Source: Metallyticus violacea
Lineage: Eukaryota > Arthropoda > Insecta > Mantodea > Metallyticidae
Length of the DNA stretch: 64,000 bases
Direction: 5' to 3'
Assembly (NCBI GenBank): GCA_030762175.1
Contig: CM060835.1
Span: 85,400,001-85,464,000 of the forward strand
Shown here: in pieces, positions 47,421 through 58,650 of the stretch
Position numbering within the stretch: the stretch's first letter is position 1
Layout of the letters: every line of letters begins with the position of its first letter
The notes under the pieces: generated by a model
What the model was told of the DNA's origin: nothing
Databases searched by the model: none
Seen by the model: the letters and a program-made list of their open reading frames with translations, nothing else
Program-made: the position numbers and the translations under genes

Positions 47421-48361
47421 ATTATATTCATGGCAATAGCCTGTTTTAAGTATCAATTCAACATTCTTTCCTCAGTATGCAGAGGCAGGAAACATTTTAA
47501 TCAAAGTTTAAAATTTGGTATATGCATTCAATTTGGATAAATGTGGTATGTAAAAACAAAGGCAGCCAAACAGAACTATTAATAAATTAATAAAATGTAT
47601 ACTTACATGCAGTTTGCACTTGTACTTTTACATAAATTGCTTTCAGCAATATGATAAACTCTTCAGATTTTCACCAGTGTTACAATACTAAATTCAGAAG
47701 TTGTCAAAAGGGAATTGTGACTTTGAGGCTACCCTCACTTGTTTTGCCTAACAAACTTAATTTTAAGTCTGTTTTAACATATATAAAAATGCTCCATAGC
47801 AAAGAGAATAGAAAATTTAAAATTAAACAAGCAGAATATAATTATTGAATACCCACTGAACTAGTTCATAAAATATAAAAAAGTATAGATCATGGAATGA
47901 ACCTATAATGGAAAAAAGTGCATTCAGCAGTGTTGAGTTCAGAAATTGTTTATACCAATTATAGCACCTGCATATTTACCACAACGGTATAATCTGCAGT
48001 TAACTGACTGTATTACTAAAAGTTCCATTATTATATGGAACTAATACTTTAATGGAATATTATTTTTTATTGTGTAAGTGTTTAGTGTTCTGCAATCTTC
48101 CAAGGCCTTTCAATATCTTGAACCACACAAAATGATGTGTAAATGAGTTGAAAATCATGGCTTCTTGGTTATTGTAAAGTATAGAAGTATTCATTTCTTA
48201 TTTCAGGACAAGTGAAATTCCTGTAAAATCTGACACAGGCCACAGGCATCAACCCCCACCCCATTCCCCTGTTGAAACACAAACTATGAATGGAAATTCA
48301 TGAAGTACAAAATATTAGCAATGTCTCTTATAGACTTATATTGTTTAAAATTATGATATAT
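47421..48361. other. AT-rich DNA, nothing recognised
   Basis: No gene. May include distal 3' UTR or downstream flank of Snx16 (minus strand). Confidence 0.4.
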
Positions 48362-48387
48362 AAAGAGAGAGAGAGAAAGAGAGAGAA
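48362..48387. repeat. GA microsatellite
   Basis: Short imperfect (GA)n run. Confidence 0.8.
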
Positions 48388-48390
48388 TTC

Positions 48391-48648
48391 TTTATTGCAT
48401 ACAATGGATCAAGGGTGAATAAACATATATAAGCTCCCCATAGTTTTTTTATGTATAGCTGCATATACATTATAGATATACATTACCCAACTGATGGAGT
48501 GTGCAGAACCAGTAAAAATGTTGGAATTCAAACATGTTTATTGCAACAGATTTATATTAGCTTTCTTTAATCATTATATTGATTTATAAAGTATAATTAT
48601 CTTGAGTTAAACATAATAGTATTCAAATGTATAACAAAATACATTTAT
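48391..48648 (-). promoter_or_regulatory. Candidate Snx16 poly(A) signals
   Basis: On the minus strand AATAAA occurs at 48,648-48,643, 48,543-48,538 and 48,396-48,391, about 290 to 540 bases past the Snx16 stop. In DNA this AT-rich the hexamer is common, so only transcript ends would decide. Confidence 0.35.
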
Positions 48649-48933
48649 TTCTGTACTTGAAGAACAAAGCTTCTAAGAAAGGCTGGCAGTTCTAAGGCTA
48701 GAAAGCTACCCATTACAATCTGCAATTGCTACTCACAGCCATTACACATTTACAGCAATTAATAATTCAATATCTTTGGAAGATCTTCAGGTGTCTCTAG
48801 AGTTTAAATATAACAGGCACTTATAGTGGTATAAACTTGCTAGAAAACAGACATAAAATAAAAAATAGTCTAATAACTATAAAACAATATTTTCAAATTC
48901 AGATCACAACTGACTGTAAGCTAAAGTCCAACC

Positions 48934-49060
48934 TCATGGAGAAGCACCTGCACTAGGTAACATGGCATCTTCACCACTTATACTGTCATTTTTCTTTGGT
49001 GTGGATGTAGAACCTGGTGATGTTATGACTTCTTTTCCACAATGTGGACACGATTTCTCT
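48934..49060 (-). CDS. Snx16: Snx16, last coding exon
   Basis: The minus-strand exon is preceded by an acceptor (TATATCCAG). It begins with the third base of the Arg codon split from the coiled-coil exon, and encodes EKSCPHCGKEVITS, then a Ser/Thr/Pro- and acid-rich tail ending SAGASP and TGA (48,936-48,934). The phase matches the previous exon exactly (2+1). The tail is short, as I would expect for an insect version of this protein, and carries a CxxC pair that might bind zinc. The alternative acceptor 4 bases downstream gives a frame lacking any similarity. Recognition rests mainly on the two upstream exons. Confidence 0.8.
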
Positions 49061-49129
49061 CTGGATATAAAACAGAAAGCAACATAATGACCATTGTTAT
49101 CTTAAAAGAAGTTAGGAAAAGTGAAGTTG

Positions 49130-49330
49130 TTACATATACAAATGAGTCAGTATTTGGTGACACTAAAACTTCACTAACTGGTTAATTCTTCAGAACTTGT
49201 TTCAAGAGCATTCGCTCTCATCTTCAGCTCCATTTCCCATGATTTAGTTTATAGATTACACCTAGGCAACAAGATTTTTGTGCCAAAGTATTAGATAGGT
49301 GTTTCTAGGTTAAGCGGGTGTCCTTTCAGA
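49130..49330 (-). mobile_element. PLE 3'-tail fragment (49.2 kb)
   Basis: Minus strand: CTGAAGAT, GAGAGC-GAAT-GCTCTT hairpin, GAAAC (49,227-49,199), the same layout as the other PLE tails. The upstream coding trace is weak. Confidence 0.6.
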
Positions 49331-49596
49331 AATGACATTGGTTTTTGTGTAAAATAAAGAGTTTTCTCACTAATCACTGATTTTTATCTCTACAGGCTCA
49401 CCGCAACTCATATCAAAGGCACATCACCTATTATTGCATTTCCTGGGATTATTTTTGAGTTGGAAGGCTTGCAAAAAGTCTACACAGTATATTATAACAA
49501 ATTATTATTGAGGAAATCACTCAAATTTCACCAATTTTGTTCTCACATATACAGAGTATATGTTTGAGGAAGTGAATTACAACTATTTTGTACTTT

Positions 49597-49775
49597 TTCT
49601 TTTTAAAGGAAAGAAGGGTTTCAGAACTAAATTTATGGATACCTCCCTGGCATTTGCCATTTATGAGGAATGAGAAAACTGGAAAAATCTTCAGTAAAGA
49701 GAATGGTCTTGGTGGGAATGGATCCCAAACCTCCTGCTCACTAGTTGTGCATTAATGACCTCAAAAATCCTTGTT
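49597..49775 (-). mobile_element. SINE-1 relic, diverged
   Basis: It follows the SINE-1 body and head (TACCTCCCTGGCATTTGCC; decayed B box) with many substitutions, so it is an older insertion than the copies at 17 and 42.6 kb. The 3' end is missing. Confidence 0.75.
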
Positions 49776-51315
49776 GATGTATTTTGTTTGTGAGTCATGT
49801 GCAACATAAATCTTATTAAAATTTTCTGCATAAGTTTTTAGTGAAAAAAGGCAAATACATAGAAGAGGGTGTAAATAATCCAAACAGCTTTAGCTACATA
49901 TATGGTGCCTATACATTAACTGGAAGAAAAGGTTAGCTACTCCATTTGAGAAACATTGTATTTGGATTTCAAGGTGTAGTTGGGGGATATTGAAAAGAGC
50001 TGGGCATTGCAAGTTTTATGAAATTCTTATCTTATAAATCCAAGACAGTAAATGTGATGATAAATGTCAGGCCCTACCATATGAAATAGGCATAATTTAG
50101 TGACAGCCTTAAATGATTTGTTATTTTTGCACTTGCAATGTTTCAGGTTACAAGAAGCAAAGCAATAACCAAATTTAAATTCAGTGATAAGACCTGTATT
50201 CCTTTACTACCCAAAGCCTGTTGGACCCTAAATTATGTCTACTACCAATCAGGAAGTTAATGATCTTTCACCAAACAAAAAAGAACTAAATTCATAATTA
50301 TTTACCCAGGAGAGTTGAACAATTTTACATGTGACCTCAGTCTTACAAAGGGAAGAGTGAAATTTTGGGATAAAGATGAAAAAAGGAGAATCTTCATAAA
50401 CCTGGAACATAATTTTTTAATGTGTGTGTATATATATAAGACTGGCAGTAAGCAGGTAAGATGGCAGAAGTAGTTAAAAAGTGTTTCAGAGAAGAAGTGG
50501 TATATCCAATGTATAATTAGAGAAATTACAAGTTTAAATAGAAGAAATTACTAATAAATATGAAAAGTAGGTGTGGATGATAGGAATAGGAGGGATAAAA
50601 AAAAAAAACCAAAGCTACATTTAAAAGATAAGTGGAAGGATCAAGGTAAGAGCAGAGTAAATAGTGGATATTGTGTAAGCAAGGAGGATTGTTGGTGATA
50701 GAAAAATTAAGGAACAGAATCTTAGCATATAATAGCAAAGAGGTAAATCAGAATAAACAATTAGCAAAATAAGAAAGATGTAAAGGTGTGAAGGAAAAAT
50801 ATTGAAATGGAAAATAGGCCAAACATCCACCTTGGTGACTGGATTTTCACCAGGGGCTATAGATTTGTGGAGGTTGGTGATTGGTGAATGGATGTAGGAG
50901 TATACTATGTGTTGGAAAAGAGCTAGATGAGTTGAGTACACTACACAAGGAAATGAAGGAATGGAAATATTGGGATTGAAAGTGCAAGATATTACAGAGA
51001 GAAATGGTGAATGAATCTTCTTTCTGTACATAACTTTTTAAGGTCTGTTGTGTTTTTAATCATTGTGTGTTGCCAGGAATATGAAATCATTTATTCCTGT
51101 GTTGATTAATGGACAATTATTTTTATATTTGTAAACATTGTGCAAACATAGCATGTAGTATTATCTTTATTGTAACAGAGCATGATGTCTACTATTTTAA
51201 AAAAAATGTATGCAAGCACACACATGCATAATTAAAAACATTCCAGTACATGAAAAACTAAACCAATATTTTCAAAATATCTGATAATTCAAATGTTCAT
51301 GCAACAAATATGTTT

Positions 51316-51600
51316 AGTCAGTAAATCACCTTATATGGGATTATGAACTATTAGATGGAAAAAGGCATTTAAATAGCATTGTTTTATATATATATATATA
51401 TATATATAAGATAAATAGATTTAGACACTCTATAGATATTTTATGCAATTGTACAGTTTATAATATTAATATACACAAGAGAATATTACTTAAGAATTGT
51501 ATAAATTTAAAATTCAAATTGTTAAAGTAAGATAGCTAACTGCATCAAGTATTAGATAATGTTTTATAATAAAGATTTAAAAAAAAAACACACATACACA
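51316..51600 (+). repeat. Direct repeat, left copy (probable LINE 3' UTR)
   Basis: Matches 53,960-54,245 in the same orientation: AGTCAGTAAATC start, ATAGATTTAGACACTCTA, AATTTAAAATTCAAATTG, GTTAAAGTAAGATAGCTAA, and an AATAAAGATTTAAAA end. It holds a (TA)n run at 51,388-51,408 absent from the right copy. Confidence 0.8.
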
Positions 51601-52016
51601 GGCATTGAGTAGAAGATATCAACATACACAGAATGATGAAAGTTTAAAAGAACAAAGGAAACAACATTATCAAGAAGGCAAAATTAGTTATGAATTAACA
51701 ATTAGAGGGCCAAACTCGACTCATGGAATGAATATTGCAATGTTAACTACAGTAGCCAATCCTTGGAAAGAGACTTACAAATTTGCAAGCAGAAAAACAA
51801 AAACCAGTTGCAATCTATAAACAATGAAAAAACTCAATGGTATGCAAACCAAGGATCTACAAGAAAAAATTAACCTCATTATGGACTATTCATCCCAAAA
51901 GATGTCTAAACTGATGACAGCAAGTTCCACAAGAATATTAAAGTAAAAATTGAAGAATCAAACACACAAGATGACAGTTCATTCAAACAGAAAAAGGTTG
52001 AGGCTGCAATAGAGGG

Positions 52017-52063
<47 letters not shown>

Positions 52064-53959
52064 ACAAAGCCCCAGGAGAGGATAGAGTTACAAGTGAGAT
52101 ACCGTGTCAGGCTTTCTTCACTCTACCTATGATCATCACCGCTATATAATATAATAGGCACCTCAAGAATGATGTTCTCCTAAAATACGCAAAAGAAGAA
52201 AATTATACCAATTATCAAGCCAGATAACGAGAATATTGATGTGGCATCGAAATTTCGCCTCATCACATTGTTGAATACATCTGCTAAGGTAGTAGTGAAC
52301 TTAATGATAAAAAGAATTATAAACCATTTATCCTCAAATAACTTACTAGTACCAATCAGTATGGATTTAATCTGCAAACAAGCACACTAGATAAACTGAT
52401 AGCTATGAAGAACTTTGGAGCCTAGTTTATTAAATATGCACTATGCAGCCCTAAAAGTCTGTTTGTCAAAGGAGCCTTTGATCCTGCAGGTGGCTCAGCA
52501 TACTAAATGCCTTTGATTCATATTACTGTCCCAGAAACTTATACAACGTTACAAAATGCTACTTTAATGCAAGATTCGCTTACCATTTGTAGCTGTGTAA
52601 TTCAAGGGAACATCGCTAAAGGATGTCCCCAGGGCTACTGCAGTGGGGCAGAATATAATGTATGATTCGCTTTTGAAATTACAGTTCGTGGAACATATGA
52701 CAGTATTAACTTTTGCTGATGACAAAGAAGAGAACCTATTAGAATTAGAAAACTATTTGAACACAGAAATGCAGAAAATAACAAAATGGGCAGACCAAAA
52801 TAAAATCAATTTTAACAAATAAAAGTCACAGTTTATTATAATAACTAGGAAAAAGACAAAGCATAAAAGGAACACAAATAGCTCAATACAAAATACTAGA
52901 ACAAACAGATAACATTAAATATTTGGGGCTAATTATTGATAAAAAAATCAAGCTTCAAACATCACATAAAACACATAACAGAAAAATGGCTCTAGTGAAA
53001 TCTGCAAAATCAACTGGGGATTGAAATTTGACATACTTAAGACCATTTATAATGGAGCAGTAATACCATTGTTGTCATATGTAGCACTAATATGGCTTGA
53101 CTCAGCTTGTAAAGGAATCAATGCAACTAAATTACACAGAGTACAAATACTGTACTTATTAAAGTGACCAAGGTATACTGTACAACATCCTACGAGGTGC
53201 TATGTGTGGTAACAGGGATTATCCCTATACTTATCAAACTGAAAGAGATAGTAAAATATTCTCAAATAACTAGGGGATGTGACAAAAACATTGATTTTAA
53301 TACCATAAAAAATTATAGAGGATGGAGACATCCATCTGATATAGTTATTATCAAAGAAAAATTAGAAAATAAATAATACATCATAAAAATGTACACAGAT
53401 GGCAGCAGATGCAAGCATGCAGTAGGTTCTGGGGTGGCCATAATTAAAAACAATGAATTCATAGGTCAATTTCGATATAAACTCTATAAAACTGTTCTAA
53501 TAATTAGGCTGAACAACTGGCAATCCTCAAGTCTCTTCAAAATATAGGAGAACTTGCCTGCATACAAGATAAGATAGCAGCAACTCAAATAGACAGCAGA
53601 ATAACTGTGAATTTATTAGAAAAACCCAACAATCACCACAACATACTTGAAGACATCAGACAGCAAATAAACCTGAGTGAAAGCACTCTGTGGAATCTTC
53701 AGGAATGAGTTACCAGATTGACAGGCAAAAGATGCAGCCAATGAGAATCTTCAAGAGCATTTAAGAACGTGCCCTAAAATACATTAGTGAATGAAGGTAG
53801 TGCAAACGAATGGCAAATGACGTAGCTAATGAGAGAGATTGGTAGAGTAACTAATTCCTTTTTTCTTCTCAAGTGTAAAGATAGGCTATCTAGACATTAA
53901 GCTTACTGATAATTTAACAATCTCCCTTATTGATCATGGAAAGCTAAATCATTATTCTC
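51601..53959 (+). pseudogene. Decayed I-type LINE: RT and RNase H
   Basis: Plus strand in many frames. Linker (51,760: WKETYKFASRKTKTSC), then VEAAIEG and a 44-bp A run where the INKRKAPG-type motif is expected, continuing KAPGEDRVTSEI at 52,065. RT traces: NQYGFNLQTSTLDKLIAMKN (52,355-52,420), a YADD-like TFADDKEENL (52,710; first residue changed), KYLGLIIDKKIKL (52,918). RNase H: YTDGSRCKHAVGSGVAIIKN (53,394-53,450; catalytic Asp in TDGS) and AEQLAILKSLQNIGELAC (53,510). Old, nonfunctional. Confidence 0.8.
52017..52060 (+). repeat. Internal poly(A) run, 44 bp
   Basis: Uninterrupted A44 within RT coding remnants, not at an element end. Probably slippage expansion of Lys codons. Confidence 0.9.
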
Positions 53960-54245
53960 AGTCAGTAAATCCCTTATATAGAATTGTGGACTTTTAAATG
54001 GCTGAATACCAGCAATGAAATAGTCTAAATAGCTTTGTTAGATACATAAAATGAATAGATTTAGACACTCTACAGTATTTTATATAATAGTATAGTTTAT
54101 AATATTAATATAGGCAAGAGAACATAATTTAAGCACTGTATAAATTTAAAATTCAAATTGTTAAAGTAAGATAGCTAATTGCATGTAGTATAACACAATG
54201 TAAAGGGGCATGTGCATAATAAAGATTAAAAACACACACACATAC
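53960..54245 (+). repeat. Direct repeat, right copy (LINE 3' UTR)
   Basis: Partner of 51,316-51,600. It follows the RNase H remnant and ends AATAAAGATTAAAAACACAC, so it is the natural 3' end of the LINE. Confidence 0.75.
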
Positions 54246-55146
54246 AAAAGACAAGAATCTATGGAAGACAAGAAGTTCTAGGTATATAGGCGAGCATTCT
54301 AAGCAAGAAAAATTCAGATATACACACTAGCTAATTAGATAAATTGTTTGCATAGAAAATTTAGACAGATTAAGCTGTAAAGGTACTGCTGGAAAGTACA
54401 TGCATAAAAGGAAAATAATTCTTTCCAATGGTAAAAGATATAAATTAGATCATATTTAAAAAGTACTGCTTTTATTAAGGTATTATGTTCCTTTTGTAAA
54501 AATTAATCTTATTCACAACTAAAATATGTAAGAAAACATTTTAAAAACTATTAAAGCATATTTAGAAATAATCTTAGGTACAGCATACTAGTTAAATGTT
54601 CATATAATGTAATTCTGTAGCATTTTTCTTCATCTCTGGTGAAAGTAAAATCTTTAAAGTAAATTTCATTTGTGTAAGCTTAAGAAAAAAGAAAGAAAGA
54701 TATTAAAAGGGGGGATATATAAGCTAACTTAATTAGCATTTCTAGTTTTTGGTATCAGTTAATATTTGAGGACGGCAATTTCAAATGGAAATGTATAAAA
54801 AGTATTGCTTAGCACAACACTCTGTATATTTTACCCACTGAGGTCCTGAAGTGACATCTGGAATATCACTAGAGTATGCACGAAGTACTATAAATACTAT
54901 AGATTATTTCTTGCACCTACATCTAAGGATCATAGCTTCTATAACATCAGTGGCCTTACAAGAAGAAATTTTCATGTTTTCTTTCCTAAGTTATTGCTTT
55001 TTGGATGATTCAGCTTCTCAGAACTAGAGCCTGCATGAAAAAAATGTAACTTGCATTTATGAATCAAGGAAGAGATATTTCATGAGTCTTATGCATTTTC
55101 AGATCATGATAAACTAACTTATGAGAACATGGTTAAGAGTAATTAC

Positions 55147-55283
55147 CTTAAAAGTTGTGCCAGTTTTTCTCTTCTTTTGGCTTCGGCAATAAGCTGGGTC
55201 TTCATTCTTGTCATTTCTACATCTTTTTCTTTAACTTGGCAACGCAAATGGTATATTGTTTCTTCCAGTGCTTCAAAAATTGC
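55147..55283 (-). CDS. Snx16: Snx16, coiled-coil exon
   Basis: 137-bp exon between acceptor CTTGCAG and donor GTAATT. It encodes AIFEALEETIYHLRCQVKEK and onward to AEAKRREKLAQLL, 45 codons plus two bases (AG) that complete Arg with the last exon. The EALEET-Y-L block directly follows the PX domain in the SNX16 family and opens its coiled coil, used for self-association. Leu, Ile and Met at heptad spacing with charged residues between support a coiled coil. Entry phase 0 agrees with the preceding exon. Confidence 0.88.
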
Positions 55284-55689
55284 CTGCAAGATTTACTAAT
55301 AAAAGTCAATGCTTTTTTTTTTTTTTGTTTTCTATTGCACTGAAGAAAAAGCATGAAAATGGCTTTCACTTATTTCTTATCTGCTTTAACAAATGATATG
55401 CAGAGAAATACAAATATCTCAAGTCTGTGTTCATATATATCTAAATTATAATTAACATAAATATTACCAAATTATCATCAAAATAAAAGCATTACTGTAT
55501 TTTGTTGATTTTTTTAATAAATTTACAAACTTAGAGACACTTTAAAATAATAAGAAAAGGTTTACAAAATCCCAAACTGCAACTTTAATTGAATCACTGA
55601 TTGGAAAAGGGAAGAATACCTATACAACTGTATTTTGAAAAAACTAAAAATAACTTTAAAATACTTACAGTTTTGTTAGACAGTTCATG

Positions 55690-56118
55690 AATTCCTAATC
55701 AAGCTGGAGCAGGCATCTATGGCGAAACTCACAGGACCAACATTAGTATAAGCCTCAGGAAGTTTTAGCAGTCATGACCTGTGTGCAAAATGGCATAGAG
55801 AAAGGCTACTATGGGAAACATATTATGATCCTCTCAGACAATCAAGCTGCACTTTGAGCACTTGATTCTTACTAATTCAATTCCAAGTTAGTATGGGATT
55901 GCCTCCATAAACAGACAGCCCTGTCGAACAACAACTCTGTTGAATTGAGGTGGATGACACAGAAAAGTGACAGGGAATGAAGCAGCATAAACTGAACAAA
56001 AAAGGAGCATTCAGCCCCTTAATAGGACCAGAACCAGCCTGTGGAGTTAGTAGGTCAATAGTAAGGACAACAATTAAATTATGGGCCAGAGAGAAACATA
56101 AATATGATGGTCCAATTA
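55690..56118 (+). pseudogene. LINE RNase H remnant (left part, interrupted)
   Basis: Plus strand: ILSDNQAALXALDSY (conserved RNase H Asp in SDNQAA), KLVWDCLHKXTALSNNNSVE, LRWXXXXSD, then KKGAFSPLIGPEPACGVSRS and the TIKLWAREKHKYD segment ending at the break. It resumes at 59,369 after the inserted PLEs. X marks stops or frame slips. I-type LINEs carry RNase H here. Sequence upstream of the RNase H is not recognisable. Confidence 0.75.
56102..56118. repeat. Target-site duplication, left (17 bp)
   Basis: ATATGATGGTCCAATTA, identical to 59,369-59,385, marking the outer ends of the PLE insertion. Confidence 0.85.
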
Positions 56119-56642
56119 AATGTACTTACGAAGCTGTTGACAATGGAGCAGTGTATATATATAAACAATGTAATACAGTTTTTTCACACTAACTCCATTC
56201 ACTTACATAAAAATCTGGACATGTGTTTTGGGAGTGATCCCTCCCATCTTCAGCCTGTAGATAAACTGTTGTTATATGTGGCAGTTGGGTCTCTTGATGT
56301 TCTTGTGGCGGCATCTGTTGGTTCTATTAGGAATTTGCTGAGTTCGTCCATTGGAGGGAAATCGAAATTCATCAAATTATCCTTATTTTTTTTAATGAAA
56401 TTTTTTTCCCAAGTGGAACATAATTCCTAATAGAACCAACAGATGCTGCCACAAGAACATCAAGAGACCCAACTGCCACGTATAACAACAGTTTATCTAC
56501 AGGTTGAAGGTGGGAGGGATCACTCCAGAAACATATGTCCAGATTTTTATGTAAGTGAATGGAATTAGTGTGAAAAAAACTGTATTACATTTAAAAAATG
56601 TAAAATTGGAACTTAACACAGTGAAGCCAATCATATTAATGG
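56119..56642 (-). mobile_element. PLE-B: PLE 3' ends in inverted pair
   Basis: Two arms of about 170 bp, 56,168-56,336 (PLE on the minus strand) and 56,422-56,591 (plus strand), are inverse copies around an 85-bp spacer. Each reads as a PLE C-terminus (LIEPTDAATRTSRDPTATYN) and tail. The left arm keeps CTGAAGAT-hairpin (56,253-56,225, AAAAC end); the right arm keeps GAAAC but has lost CTGAAGA. The terminal CTGTATTACATTGTTTATAT of this subfamily reappears at 59,351-59,370, so PLE-A is inserted in the tail of PLE-B. Confidence 0.7.
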
Positions 56643-56748
56643 ATATCATTGTATGATTAGTTGAACTACACACTCTTAAAGCTTCACTTACTTTTCATAA
56701 ATGTATGGAACCGGTTTCGAGAACATTTTGTTCCCATCTTCAGCCATG

Positions 56749-58479
56749 CTAAGGTTCAACTGTCGGATCATTCGTTGAGCTGTGGGAATGTATATTCTGC
56801 TCTGGTGGCGGTGTGATAAACTTGTAGTTTATGTTTTCATCCCCGACAATGTCGAAGTTCATTATGCTGTTTTTGTATTTGTAGATGTAGATTTTCTCCC
56901 AGGTTGCTAATTCCGTAGGTCCTTGTACTGATTTTAATAATTTTGTTTTATTTATTATGTCGTGATTTTGTGTCCAAAAATGATATGCTACTGCTGATTT
57001 CTCTATTTGCTTGTACTTTATGTTCCTGAAATGTTCCTTTAACCGTGTGCCAATGTTTCTCTTTGTTTTCCCTATGTAGATTTTTTCACATTCTGCACAG
57101 TTTATTTTGTAAATACCTGATTTTTCTTCTTGTGGAATACTGTCATTAACATTATCTATCAGCAAATTTTGAACATTAAATCTATTAATCGGTGCCAACC
57201 TGATATTAAAATCTTTAAGAATATTCTGAAATTTTTTTGTGGCCCATGGATGATATGTGAATTTTTTAAAAATAAGTTTATCTTTTTTTGCTGAAAGTGT
57301 TGTGGTTTCTTTGATATGTTTTGGTCTCTTGAATTTCTGCACCTTTTTATGTACTAGTTCTTTTTTAAAACCATTTTTAACTGCTGTTTCTTCTATTTGT
57401 TTGTATTCTTTAAAATATTCTTCTTTGCTAATTTGTAGGTTAACTAGCCGGTGTGTTAAACTGTTAATTACCGCATGTTTGTGTGCTGTGGGGTTTAAAC
57501 TGTCAGCTTTGATGTGATTATCTGCATGTGTATTCTTTCTGTATATTCCAAATTTAAGTTTTTCTTGGCATTTCATTATTTTAATATCCAGGAATGGCAG
57601 CATGTTATCTGTTTCTATTTCGTATGTAAATGAAATGTTTTTATCTTGAATATTTAGAAGTTTTAAGGCATCGTCAATGAGTTTTTTGTCAACTATGGCA
57701 AATATATCATCCACATATCTGTACCATACCTTAAATATGAATGGAAACGCTGTGTTGATGTGTGTTTCAAATCTACTCATGAAGAGGTTAGCTAGAAATG
57801 GAGATAAGGGGCTGCCCATTGTAAGTCCTGCTTCTTGTTTATAAAATTTTCCTTTAAAAGTGAAAAAGGCTTGGTTTATGCAAATTTCTGTCAGTTTGAT
57901 GTATTCTTTAATGTGTATATCATTAATTCCACTTGTTTTTAGCCAATCATGTAGATAAATCAGGAGTTTTTCTTTTGGTATGCTAGGAAACAGAGATTCT
58001 ACATCGAAAGATATAAGAGTGTCAGAGGGGTGCAATTTTATGTCTTTAATTTTTTCTATTAACTGATATGAATTATTTATGCTCCTGGTTTGAAATTTTG
58101 GTAATGCCTTGAATCTATTAGCTAACCATTTTGCTAAATAGTAAGAGGGAGTATTGATGTTGTTAATGATGGGGCGCATACCATTTCCAGTCTTGTGAAT
58201 TTTTGGTAAACCATATAACCTAGCTATTTTAGGGTTGCTGTGTTTTATTTTGAATATTGTTTCTTTTGGAATGACTGTACATGTTTTCAGAACCTCATTG
58301 ATGGAATTAACACACCTTTTCAATGGGTCTGATGGGATCGGAACATATTCTTTTTTATTTAATAAATTCTGCATTCTATTATTATAATCTTCTTTATCCA
58401 AAATTACTATTCTGTTTCCTTTGTCTGCTTTAGTATAAAATTTGGAATATACAGAAAGAATACACATGCAGATAATCAC
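56749..58479 (-). CDS. PLE-A RT + GIY-YIG protein, uninterrupted
   Basis: 576 codons without a stop. The first ~14 residues come from the inverted arm and are not native. The native sequence begins near YTKADKGNRIVILDKEDY, so the usual N-terminal domain is lost. RT landmarks: ARLYGLPKIHK (86-96), SFDVESLFPSIP (157-168), GLTMGSPLSPFLANLF (218-233), catalytic YVDD (255-258), LPFLDIKI (294-301). The GIY-YIG endonuclease follows: GIYKINCAECEKIYIG (455-470), with TRLKEHF (478-484). The PPEQ segment lies near the end. PLE proteins copy RNA at a nick made by GIY-YIG. The Met start is not supported as a real start. Confidence 0.9.
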   Translation of the reverse strand: MIICMCILSVYSKFYTKADKGNRIVILDKEDYNNRMQNLLNKKEYVPIPSDPLKRCVNSINEVLKTCTVIPKETIFKIKHSNPKIARLYGLPKIHKTGNGMRPIINNINTPSYYLAKWLANRFKALPKFQTRSINNSYQLIEKIKDIKLHPSDTLISFDVESLFPSIPKEKLLIYLHDWLKTSGINDIHIKEYIKLTEICINQAFFTFKGKFYKQEAGLTMGSPLSPFLANLFMSRFETHINTAFPFIFKVWYRYVDDIFAIVDKKLIDDALKLLNIQDKNISFTYEIETDNMLPFLDIKIMKCQEKLKFGIYRKNTHADNHIKADSLNPTAHKHAVINSLTHRLVNLQISKEEYFKEYKQIEETAVKNGFKKELVHKKVQKFKRPKHIKETTTLSAKKDKLIFKKFTYHPWATKKFQNILKDFNIRLAPINRFNVQNLLIDNVNDSIPQEEKSGIYKINCAECEKIYIGKTKRNIGTRLKEHFRNIKYKQIEKSAVAYHFWTQNHDIINKTKLLKSVQGPTELATWEKIYIYKYKNSIMNFDIVGDENINYKFITPPPEQNIHSHSSTNDPTVEP

Positions 58480-58650
58480 ATCAAAGCTGACAGTTTAAAC
58501 CCCACAGCACACAAACATGCTGTAATTAACAGTTTAACACACCGGCTAGTTAACCTACAAATTAGCAAAGAAGAATATTTTAAAGAATACAAACAAATAG
58601 AAGAAACAGCAGTTAAAAATGGTTTTAAAAAAGAACTAGTACATAAAAAG

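Larger units (their letters stand above)
49061..55146 (-). other. Snx16 intron (6.1 kb)
   Basis: Bounded by donor GTAATT (55,146) and acceptor CAG (49,061). Contains a PLE tail, a SINE-1 relic and a decayed LINE with flanking direct repeats. The stretches 49,776-51,315 and 54,246-55,146 show no gene. Confidence 0.75.

Noticed and set aside
46000..48900. Additional Snx16 or neighbour exons in the AT-rich flank
   Set aside because: No open frame with splice borders and recognisable protein was found on either strand.
51316..54245. LTR retrotransposon
   Set aside because: No gag-protease-integrase. The RT is LINE-like with a following RNase H, and the repeats look like 3' UTRs.
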